Shown here piece by piece: positions 55,407 to 63,156 of a stretch of DNA of 64,000 nucleotides (position 1 is its first letter; each line of letters begins with the position of its first letter). This DNA comes from JALEFZ01 sp039817415. GTDB taxonomy: Bacteria; Bacteroidota; Bacteroidia; J057. The notes under the pieces were generated by a model, which worked only from the letters and a program-made list of their open reading frames with translations, was not told the DNA's origin and searched no databases. Location: positions 1 to 64,000 of the forward strand of contig JBCBVV010000026.1 of the NCBI GenBank assembly GCA_039817415.1, given 5' to 3'. A program made the translations under genes and the position numbers.

Positions 55407-55637
55407 TGGCCATTCCTACTCATTAAAAGTCAGTCGCTTACCTACTCTTTTGAGATGTTGAGCAGGAATTATTACAGATTGTAAATATTTAATTTAATGA
55501 AATTACTTGTTCCCGCCTAGATAATTTGACATAAAAAGGAAAAAGTGAAAAGAAATAGAGCTACACATTTATGCGATATTATAGAAAAAATTACATATCC
55601 TATACATCGGTTCAATTTACTCTATCTGACAATTCTA

Positions 55638-56531
55638 TCATTTTCGAGTTTGTTTTCGCCAATTTTCAAGAACTTTTGCGGCTTCTAAGGGACGATCTGT
55701 AGCCAGAATGTCTGCCCCCTTCTTTACATAGTTCTCATATAGTTTGTCATTCCCTTTAGCCTTCACACGTTTATCAAGATTTCCAAGTGTACCCAACATA
55801 CAGACGATTCCTTCTTCATGAAGGGCCTTGTACACAGCGGGATCAGGTTCCTTGGTACCAGTAAAAGCAATCAAATTTTTCATGGGGATACCCGATTCTT
55901 TATACCTCTTTAGGTCCTCTATATTCCGAATACCTGCAGATATCAATACATTGGGGGCTAGTTTATACACTTCCTTAGCCGCATCAATATTATAGGTAAT
56001 GATAGCGGCATAGGAGGATGCATTGTATGTATTGATGGCATCTACAACCATTGAAAAGGGAACTCCTCTTTTTATATCAAGACTCAACCACACCTTGTTC
56101 TTTGCCCATGATAGGGTTTGATCTAGGGTAGGGATTGTGTAGGAAGTAAGAGTCCCAAAATCATCCTCCAATTTTAAATCCTTCATGTCGGCCCAATTCT
56201 TTTCTGCTACCTTTCCTTCTCCAGTGGTAGTTCTGTCTAGGCTCCAGTCGTGCATGAGAAACAATACTGAATCTTTGCTCATGCTCACATCACATTCAAT
56301 GATTGCTCTGGCCTTCCCTGCCGTGTATGCAAATAACTCAATTGAATTCTCTGGATAGCCTGCGTAATACCTTCCTCCCCTGTGCGCACTAATCGTTGGT
56401 AAATTGGGCTGCCCAAAGGTTACCCTCTCCACCAAAGAAGGTTTTGCTGCCCGAACATAGGTTTCCTTGCCCGTTCTACAAGCGTAAACCAACAAAAGAA
56501 GGCAGATGGAATAGGATAAGATAGCTCTCAT
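55638..56531 (-). CDS. glycerophosphodiester phosphodiesterase-family lipoprotein
   Basis: 297 residues from the ATG at 56531; the signal ends CLLLLVYACRTG (lipoprotein). The GDPD domain begins TISAHRGGRYYAGYPENSIE with the catalytic His-Arg, followed by AIIECDVSMSKDSVLFLMHD and WLSLDIKRGV. It should cleave glycerophosphodiesters released from lipids, in the periplasm. The C-terminal half keeps the TIM-barrel pattern (ADILATDRPLEAAKVL). Stand-alone gene. Confidence 0.9.
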   Translation of the reverse strand: MRAILSYSICLLLLVYACRTGKETYVRAAKPSLVERVTFGQPNLPTISAHRGGRYYAGYPENSIELFAYTAGKARAIIECDVSMSKDSVLFLMHDWSLDRTTTGEGKVAEKNWADMKDLKLEDDFGTLTSYTIPTLDQTLSWAKNKVWLSLDIKRGVPFSMVVDAINTYNASSYAAIITYNIDAAKEVYKLAPNVLISAGIRNIEDLKRYKESGIPMKNLIAFTGTKEPDPAVYKALHEEGIVCMLGTLGNLDKRVKAKGNDKLYENYVKKGADILATDRPLEAAKVLENWRKQTRK

Positions 56532-56816
56532 GTTTTCTATATTTAGCGGAAAAATAAAAAGGGCAAAGGCAGTCGCCCAAACCCTAGACAAGATTTAACC
56601 ATTCCTTATCAATCCATTTTAATTGAGATTGATATCAGAGGTAGATGTACAAGCCTTCCAACAACATCTGTAAGCAGCAATGAATGGCCATTCGGGGAGG
56701 AATGGGCAAGGTAGCTTTGTTGAAGGTATAATGATCTGAAAAAAAATGGAGGAATTAGTTCGAAGCTCTATCCCTTAAACAGGGAAATTATGAGCTGGCA
56801 ACTTTGGCGGAGGAGT
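56532..56816. other. gene-free stretch between GDPD and the TonB receptor
   Basis: No supported gene. The stretch is bounded on the right by the TonB-receptor terminator at 56817-56849. A 15-base word at 56599-56613 recurs at 7595-7609, which chance alone could explain in 64 kb. Confidence 0.5.
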
Positions 56817-56849
56817 AAAAAAACGGGATTACGCAAAAGCGCAATCCCG
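56817..56849 (-). terminator. terminator of the TonB-receptor gene
   Basis: Stem CGGGATTaCGC with GCGcAATCCCG around an AAAA loop, followed on the minus strand by seven T, about 32 nt past the stop. Confidence 0.88.
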
Positions 56850-56881
56850 CATATTAAGTCAGCTTAGCTGAGTGTGTTTTG

Positions 56882-59800
56882 CTAGTTAAATAGGTAACGT
56901 ACACCCAGACGTGCCTGCCAACGAGAAGACTGTACACCTGCATCGTCGATGTTGTTTGCAGGGAATCCTTCGTCGATAGGATCGAAAGAGAAAGTAGGTA
57001 CGTTAGTAGTTCCGTCCTGCATTCCTTCAAACTCAATTAGGTTGAAGCTAGAAGATACGAAGTAACGACGTCCCCAGTTCTTGTTCAACAAGTTAGTTAA
57101 GTTGAACACGTCAGCAGTAATTTGTAGCGTGTGGCGCTTGTCTCCAGCTTTGAAAGACACGTCTTGAGCAAGACGAAGGTCAATTACGTTGCTGAAAGGA
57201 GCACGGTTTCTGTTACGCTCAGCTACTTGTCCACGGATCGTGCTCAAGTAAGGATCGCTCTCGATAAATGCATCTAGGTTAGCCCACTGAGTAGCTTGCT
57301 CTTCAGCAGTACCAACTAGGTTGATATCGTTAGCGTCAGTTGGAACGTAGATCAACATTCTGTTACGAGAATCTTCGTTCTGAATGTTTTGACCATTCGC
57401 ATAAACGTAAGAGTAAGGCTGACCTGTAATACCTTCGTAGAAGATAGAAACAGTAGTCTTGGTTCCTACAGAAGCGTCAGTTCCTAACCAGTCAATTACA
57501 TAAGAAAGACCAGCGATAGCTCTGTGTCCCTGGGCGAAGTCAGAACGCTGTAGTGTCTGATCAAGGTCGTTACGTCCCTGAGCTGCAGTAGAGTGAAGAC
57601 CTCTCCACTGAGAAGAGTTCTGAGAAGAAGTACCATCATAGATAGAGAAAGCATCACCGTAAGAGTAAGCAACCATACCAGAAAGACCGTTAGAGAAGGC
57701 CTTAGAGACAGATGCAGACAAGTTATACGTGTAACCCTGAGTGGTGTTAGATGCTAGTAGGATACGAGAGTAAGTATCATCAATCTCATCACTTCTGTTA
57801 AAGATAGGACGAGTATCCCCAGATCCCGTTAGGTTATCAACAGCTGGCTTCAGGTTGATATTCTGGTAGAATACATTCTGAATAGTTTTGTTGAACATAC
57901 CGTCTACGTTCAATACGAATCCATTTCCTAGCTTCTGGTCAAGAGCAAGGTTAGCCTTTAGGAAGCGAGGAACTTTGAAGTTCTCAGCGAATAGGTCAAT
58001 CTGACCAGAAGGCTGTCCTGCACCAGCTTGTACAGCTTGTGGCTGGTTGTTCCACTGTGGGTTGAATGTACCGTCGTAGTTACGGAACCAGTCAGTAGTA
58101 GGCTCAGTTGTGAAGTCTCCACCTACAATTGCACCGTTGTTGTTGAATGCACCACCTGGCCATACAAGAGGAATACGAGAAGTAAAGATACCAATACCAC
58201 CACGTAGCTGAGTTCTTTTCTCACCTGTAACATCCCAGTTGAATCCAATTCTTGGAGAGATCAACAATTGAGGATCGATAAATGTACCCGTCTGAGCACC
58301 TAGTAGATCATACCCCTGAGCTTCAATAGCAGGAACTGTGTTCGTGTTGAAGTCTTCGTTCTGAGGAGTGTTGGTGAAGTAAAGAGGTAGGTCGAAACGG
58401 ATACCTGCAGTTACTTTGAAATTATCAGTTGCCTGATACTCATCCTGGAAGTAAAGTCCAAACTGAGCGCCTGAAAACTCAGATGCAGCAGCAGAACCAT
58501 CACCCGTGATGTCGTCTACAAGAGAGTAAGAGCGGAAGAACTCAGAAGGAGCACCGTTTACAAAAGAATCGATGTTAGCGAACTCATATACACCGTAGTT
58601 CTGACGAATGAACAGGTTGTAGATAGAGTAGAATTCGTTGTGTGTACCGATCGTGAAGGTGTGGCGTCCGTTGTAGATCTCGAAGTTGTCAGTCAATGTG
58701 ATAACGTCCTGGTCAAGAGCGTTAGCTGTAGAGAACTGCTCAGATCCGAAAGTGAAACGTCCACGTCCGTCGAATACAGTTACGTATGGGAAGTAGTTTG
58801 GATCTTCATCTTCAGAACGATCGCTGAACTCATCACCCTGGAATGGATCACGGTCATCACGTACGAAAGTCAAACCAACTTTCAAGTTGTTAGACATTTT
58901 CTCGTTTACTACTGTGTTCAACTCAATCGCAGTAGAGTTAGTAGTAGATACGAAGTACTCAGACTCGTTTAGGAAACGTAGGCGAGTAGAGTTAGAAGTA
59001 ACACCTTCTAGGTTCTCAGCACGTACATAACCATGACGGATGCTCAACTTGTTGTTGTCATTCAAGTTGAAGTCAAATTTAACGTTGATTTTGTCAGAGT
59101 TTAGGAAAGATCTGTTGTCAGTGTAAGTACCTGGCTCATATCCGTATCCTTGGATAGCAGAGATAAGTCTGTTTACATCATCAATAGAAGCATCTCCTTC
59201 GTAGTCAGCAAAGTTGAATGGCTGAGGAGTCTCATCACGCTGAAGCTCAGCGTTCAAGAAGAAGAAAACTTTGTCTTTAACGATAGGTCCACCGATACGG
59301 AAACCTGCGATGTTAGAAGTAAAGTCTGGAAGAGCTACTCTTTCACGAGATTCGTCATCAGTAGGCGTCAAACCTGCAAGATTCTGGTTTGCCGTGAAAC
59401 CGTAAACAGAAGCCTCTAGGTTATTAGAACCAGAGCGCGTTACAGCGTTGATAGCACCACCAGCGAAACCACCTACACGGATATCGAATGGAGCAACCTG
59501 AATCTGGAAAGTCTCAATTGCATCGATAGGGAATGGAGATACACCAGTCTGTCCACCGTTAGTACCAGATCCAGCAAGACCAAATACGTCATTGTTCACA
59601 GCACCATCGATGTAGATAGCGTTGTAACGGTTGTTCATACCGTTGATTGAGATAGAGAATCCGTCTCCACCTTCACGTACTGTTGCTTGAGGAGTCAAAC
59701 GAGCGAAATCACCAATGGCACGAGATACTGTAGGAAGAGCATTGATCATTCCTTCAGTAATTACTGTCTCAGCACCCGTACGGTTTCCGTCGAATACATC

Positions 59801-60190
59801 ACTCTTAGAAGAAGTGATTTCTACTACGTCAGTTGTAACACCAGTTGCGCTCATAGCAACTTTCAACTGGTAAGCCTGACCAAGTGTCAAGAAGATTCCT
59901 TCTTGCTTGTAATTTTCAAATCCTACGTAAGTTACTTCTACTGTGTATGGTCCACCAACGCGCATGTTAGGAATGCGGAAGAATCCTTCTCCGTTGGAAG
60001 TGTTACCATACTTAGAGCCAGTTGGTGTGTGCGTTGCAATAACAGTAGCACCTACCAAAGGCTGACCGCTGTTGTCAAGTACACGACCGTTCATAGAAGA
60101 AGTCGTGAATCCCTGACCAAAGCCCAAGAATGGAAGAACCACAAGTGCTAGTGCAATAACTAGCTGCTTGATGGTAGCTTTCTGATTCAT
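56882..60190 (-). CDS. Oar-like TonB-dependent outer-membrane receptor
   Basis: 1102 residues. Signal peptide (LVIALALVVLPFLGFGQ), then a carboxypeptidase-like regulatory domain (SSMNGRVLDNSGQPLVGATV), a plug domain (INALPTVSRAIGDFARLTPQ; SISINGMNNRYNAIYIDGAV) and a 22-strand barrel ending RLGVRYLFN with the terminal aromatic residue. This is the Oar/OmpA-like subgroup with no SusD partner beside it; ligand unknown. Arginine is almost always CGT and Thr/Val use a narrow codon set, unlike neighbours, which indicates strong expression and explains long open frames on the opposite strand. The 578-bp upstream region carries two operator-like sites. Confidence 0.93.
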   Translation of the reverse strand: MNQKATIKQLVIALALVVLPFLGFGQGFTTSSMNGRVLDNSGQPLVGATVIATHTPTGSKYGNTSNGEGFFRIPNMRVGGPYTVEVTYVGFENYKQEGIFLTLGQAYQLKVAMSATGVTTDVVEITSSKSDVFDGNRTGAETVITEGMINALPTVSRAIGDFARLTPQATVREGGDGFSISINGMNNRYNAIYIDGAVNNDVFGLAGSGTNGGQTGVSPFPIDAIETFQIQVAPFDIRVGGFAGGAINAVTRSGSNNLEASVYGFTANQNLAGLTPTDDESRERVALPDFTSNIAGFRIGGPIVKDKVFFFLNAELQRDETPQPFNFADYEGDASIDDVNRLISAIQGYGYEPGTYTDNRSFLNSDKINVKFDFNLNDNNKLSIRHGYVRAENLEGVTSNSTRLRFLNESEYFVSTTNSTAIELNTVVNEKMSNNLKVGLTFVRDDRDPFQGDEFSDRSEDEDPNYFPYVTVFDGRGRFTFGSEQFSTANALDQDVITLTDNFEIYNGRHTFTIGTHNEFYSIYNLFIRQNYGVYEFANIDSFVNGAPSEFFRSYSLVDDITGDGSAAASEFSGAQFGLYFQDEYQATDNFKVTAGIRFDLPLYFTNTPQNEDFNTNTVPAIEAQGYDLLGAQTGTFIDPQLLISPRIGFNWDVTGEKRTQLRGGIGIFTSRIPLVWPGGAFNNNGAIVGGDFTTEPTTDWFRNYDGTFNPQWNNQPQAVQAGAGQPSGQIDLFAENFKVPRFLKANLALDQKLGNGFVLNVDGMFNKTIQNVFYQNINLKPAVDNLTGSGDTRPIFNRSDEIDDTYSRILLASNTTQGYTYNLSASVSKAFSNGLSGMVAYSYGDAFSIYDGTSSQNSSQWRGLHSTAAQGRNDLDQTLQRSDFAQGHRAIAGLSYVIDWLGTDASVGTKTTVSIFYEGITGQPYSYVYANGQNIQNEDSRNRMLIYVPTDANDINLVGTAEEQATQWANLDAFIESDPYLSTIRGQVAERNRNRAPFSNVIDLRLAQDVSFKAGDKRHTLQITADVFNLTNLLNKNWGRRYFVSSSFNLIEFEGMQDGTTNVPTFSFDPIDEGFPANNIDDAGVQSSRWQARLGVRYLFN

Positions 60191-60768
60191 AGTAAATATA
60201 GTTTAAATTAGTGTTGGTTATAACACTGCATAAGTAGGCTTTGCTTGTTAAGTGGATTTAATGAAGACATCAAAGGCCAGTTATCCTTTTCTTTACATAA
60301 CATAAATCAACATAAGACTATGTAAGGACTATAGGGCAGCAAGAAGAGAACATAACCCCCTGAATATCATTATCTTACTATCTATTTTCATTTGACTCAA
60401 AAAATCAAATGCCCAGATGCTCATCTATCTGTATATCTATTTAACCCCCTGTTTCACAATGATGCGATTACTCATTTTTTATTTTTTAGTAATACTTTTT
60501 TGAAGCAATTTTAGCATAAATTTCCGCCTCACCCTTCTAACCCGCTCACTATCAGCACATAAAAAACCATCGAAAGATTTGACTCAAAAATTCATCTTTT
60601 TACAAAAAGTTAACCACCTGAAATTCACTTAATACTAAATTAACAGTTGAGAAAAATCAGGATCTTGCTCTCTAAATCTTCTCATTGTCAACGAATTACC
60701 CTATCTATATTTATACATATCTTCGTATTTCATTTCTCAGTTGTTATACCCAGCCTTCCTACTAAAAC
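60191..60768. promoter_or_regulatory. divergent control region with repeated TTTGACTCAAA sites
   Basis: The 578-bp space between the TonB receptor (minus) and the CHAT gene (plus) holds two copies of the 11-bp palindrome TTTGACTCAAA, at 60391-60401 and 60578-60588, within a longer shared word (ATTTGACTCAAAAA). An AGTGTT/AACACT inverted repeat lies at 60210-60227, near the receptor start. No clear TAnnTTTG is seen for either gene. No gene is supported here. Confidence 0.45.
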
Positions 60769-61689
60769 ATGACAGAGTACCTCGATATTGAAGACCTTTT
60801 AGCTCGTCTTAACAAGAAAAAACCGGCAATTAGCCAGATTATCAGAGAGTTGGAGGAAAAGAGTAATCAGTTCCCCCCCTCGAAACGGCAAAGGTTTCTC
60901 AGCCTTTCTGAGCGGTATAAGGAACACAGAAGGCATATCCGTAGGATGCTGTATCGTTCAGGAGAAGAACAAGAAGAGGCCTACCTCCTTCTGAATGATC
61001 TGATTGAATTTGTTTCCCAGTTAAATACAGAGGAAAAAGGAGAGAATAAGCTACCCATTCCTACAAGGATTCTTTTCCTGGCTTCAAATCCATCATCTAC
61101 AGCTCGCCTTCGCCTGGATATTGAGCAAAGAGAAATAAAAGAAAGCATCAAAAGGTCTAGCCTTCGGGAACAGTTCGAATTCCACACCTCTACAGCTGCA
61201 AGACCCTTAGACCTCTATAGAGCATTGATGGAATTCAAGCCACATATCATTCACTTTTCGGGTCATGGGGAAATAGTTGGAGATGATGAAAGGGAGCAAG
61301 ATAGCAGAGCTCTCGAATGGGGAAAAGAGATGGAGGACAACTTATCTGGTGGGATTGTTTTGCTTGACACCCAACAAGAAGACAAGGCCAAGATCGTAGG
61401 GGCTGATGCGTTGACTGAATTATTTGCAGGATTCAAGCATATAGAGGCTGTCATTCTAAATGCCTGCTACAGCGAGGTTCAAGGACAAGCGATTCTCAAG
61501 GAAGTGCCTTACGTGATTGGGATGGCAACCGCAGTGAATGACTGGACAGCAATTGCCTTCGCCAGAGCCTACTATGAGGCTTTAGGGGAGGGAATCGATA
61601 TTGAGACCTCCTTCCATCTAGCCAAATCTTATCTCAAAACAGAAAATGTAGCGGGACACGAAATTCCGGTTTTGCTTAGCGGATCATGA
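60769..61689 (+). CDS. CHAT-domain protease-like protein with N-terminal EAD-like module
   Basis: 306 residues. The CHAT (caspase-like) domain begins RILFLASNPSSTARLRLD and carries the catalytic pair H166 (HIIHFSGHGE) and C233 (VILNACYSEVQG). Residues about 5-86 form a helical module (LSLSERYKEHRRHIRRMLYR; EEAYLLLNDLIEFVSQL) whose pattern resembles EAD11-like domains and the N-terminal modules of the KAP NTPase at 22348-24987. Short CHAT proteins with such N-termini are effectors in bacterial conflict systems, cutting a target when released or recruited. No other such gene is next to it. Its stop overlaps the convergent next gene by 14 bp. CHAT call firm; EAD call moderate. Confidence 0.87.
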   Translation: MTEYLDIEDLLARLNKKKPAISQIIRELEEKSNQFPPSKRQRFLSLSERYKEHRRHIRRMLYRSGEEQEEAYLLLNDLIEFVSQLNTEEKGENKLPIPTRILFLASNPSSTARLRLDIEQREIKESIKRSSLREQFEFHTSTAARPLDLYRALMEFKPHIIHFSGHGEIVGDDEREQDSRALEWGKEMEDNLSGGIVLLDTQQEDKAKIVGADALTELFAGFKHIEAVILNACYSEVQGQAILKEVPYVIGMATAVNDWTAIAFARAYYEALGEGIDIETSFHLAKSYLKTENVAGHEIPVLLSGS

Positions 61690-62080
61690 CGCCCTTCTTA
61701 CCAATCAGGGGAATATCAGTAAGATTTCCTTCATCTATGCTTCCCTGAACGAAGGTATATTTCTTATCAAAGAGATAATCCTGTTGCTTGTAGCTCAGCC
61801 AGTACTGGTTATGTAAGTTGGTTACCTTGCCTTGAATAGGCTCAATGAGTTCAAAAGAAGAGGCTTCGATGGTTTCAAAATAATGTCTGAGGGTTGAAGT
61901 TTTGACCTCCTCTCCATCAATCTGACCGTAGCCTTTTGAGCTGATCAGCGCATTTTGGATGGGCTCATTCTGAAGGTTAATCAGGTAGACATCCCACATG
62001 GAATCTTCTTCCTGGTCATTCCTAGGGACTACCGCCAGAATAATATCTTCAACTTTGCGTAATGGAATATCTTTTTTCAT
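61676..62080 (-). CDS. conserved Bacteroidota protein of unknown function
   Basis: 134 residues from the ATG at 62080; the start is set by an AGGAGG site 9 nt upstream, strong for this phylum, and by family resemblance (a longer frame to 62278 has an unrelated, Cys-rich N-terminus). The sequence (WDVYLINLQNEPIQNALISS; IDGEEVKTSTLRHYFETIEA; DKKYTFVQGSIDEGNLTDIP) matches a conserved hypothetical family I recall from many Bacteroidota. One beta-sandwich-like domain, no signal peptide. Function unknown. Its 3' end overlaps the CHAT gene by 14 bp. Confidence 0.78.
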   Translation of the reverse strand: MKKDIPLRKVEDIILAVVPRNDQEEDSMWDVYLINLQNEPIQNALISSKGYGQIDGEEVKTSTLRHYFETIEASSFELIEPIQGKVTNLHNQYWLSYKQQDYLFDKKYTFVQGSIDEGNLTDIPLIGKKGVMIR

Positions 62081-62372
62081 ACAAGTACCTCCTATACGGA
62101 ATCCGAGAGCGCGAAGATACAGCCTTTCCCTATAAAAATACCAGACGAGGACCGGAGATCCTGTCTGGCGAATGAAAAGGGTTGTTTGGGTTTGGGTCTG
62201 CCTCAAGGCAAAGAAAATGGCCATGCTACCTAGGCAACAAAGATTTCCTTTATAAGTTAAACAGGTGGCCTGAGACAAACATCCTTATCACTTTAACAAC
62301 CTGATAACGAAGGTTTTTATTGTGTGATGTTATTTTTCGCAGGCTTAAGCACAAGAAATAGCAGATTGATAC

Positions 62373-62690
62373 ATGGAAAATACCTTAATTGAGGGCGACA
62401 AAAAGAAAATGGAGGAAAAGAAGAAGCAGCGTCCGCTGGATTATGTTATTATTCTATTGGTATTCGCGGTTACGGGAACAACAGCGGCTATCTTCCCACG
62501 GTATATCATGCCTTTTACGGGCTTGGCAAAAGGAACGGCTGCCTATATCGCTGCCTATATTCTATTGATCACCCCCATTTACCAAGTTCTCCTCCTTGGC
62601 TATGCCTTTTTATTTGGAAAATTCTCCTACTTCTGGGACAAGCAGAAGAAAATAGGGAAGTGGATTGCAGACAGGTTTAGAAGAGAATAA
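62373..62690 (+). CDS. small membrane protein, DUF6787-like
   Basis: 105 residues with two membrane helices (YVIILLVFAVTGTTAAIFP and AAYILLITPIYQVLLLGYAF), a basic N-terminus (KKKMEEKKKQR) and a basic C-terminus (FWDKQKKIGKWIADRFRRE). It resembles the DUF6787 group of Bacteroidota. An internal ATG 12 codons in could be used. It is 64 bp upstream of ridA and may share its transcript. Confidence 0.7.
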   Translation: MENTLIEGDKKKMEEKKKQRPLDYVIILLVFAVTGTTAAIFPRYIMPFTGLAKGTAAYIAAYILLITPIYQVLLLGYAFLFGKFSYFWDKQKKIGKWIADRFRRE

Positions 62691-62754
62691 TTCCTCCTCA
62701 CCTCTTTGAGGAAATTCATATATTGCTTGAACGACTAACTAGCTACCTATTTAC

Positions 62755-63135
62755 ATGAAAAAGATTATCAATACACCCAACGCTCCTGCCCCTATTGGTC
62801 CTTATAATCAGGCAGTACAAGCAGGAGACATGTTGTATTGCTCAGGCCAAGTGGGGATCAATCCCGAAACAGGCAAGATGGTTGACAATAGCCTTGAAGA
62901 GGAAGCCCATCAGGTCATGAAGAATGTTGCTGCCATCCTAGAAGCAGCGGGAGCCAATTTTTCCCATGTGGTCAAGACATCCATTTTCTTGAAGAGCATG
63001 GACGATTTCAAGGAGATCAATGGCATTTATGGCTCGTACTTCGAAGGGGATTTTCCTGCCAGAGAAACCGTCGCCGTCAAGACCCTTCCTTTGGATGTAA
63101 GAGTAGAAATTTCAGTTACAGCCTACATGGGATAA
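62755..63135 (+). CDS. ridA: RidA-family enamine/imine deaminase
   Basis: 126 residues, normal length. The opening INTPNAPAPIGPYNQAVQAG and the closing ETVAVKTLPLDVRVEISVTA (with the catalytic Arg) are family hallmarks. RidA hydrolyses reactive 2-aminoacrylate and related imines made by PLP enzymes, in the cytosol. It is 21 bp upstream of a PLP-dependent lyase gene, a fitting pair since such enzymes produce those intermediates. Confidence 0.94.
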   Translation: MKKIINTPNAPAPIGPYNQAVQAGDMLYCSGQVGINPETGKMVDNSLEEEAHQVMKNVAAILEAAGANFSHVVKTSIFLKSMDDFKEINGIYGSYFEGDFPARETVAVKTLPLDVRVEISVTAYMG

Positions 63136-63156
63136 GTCCCATTTCAATTTGCTATC

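Noticed and set aside
59687..60151. 154-codon open frame on the strand opposite the TonB receptor, with another at 58640-58972
   Set aside because: They lie inside the TonB-receptor gene and owe their openness to its biased codon use. Their translations are Ser/Arg/Tyr-rich with no motif.
62081..62278. Longer N-terminus of the conserved small protein
   Set aside because: The added residues are Cys- and hydrophobic-rich without a proper signal peptide, and an AGGAGG site fixes the internal ATG at 62080.
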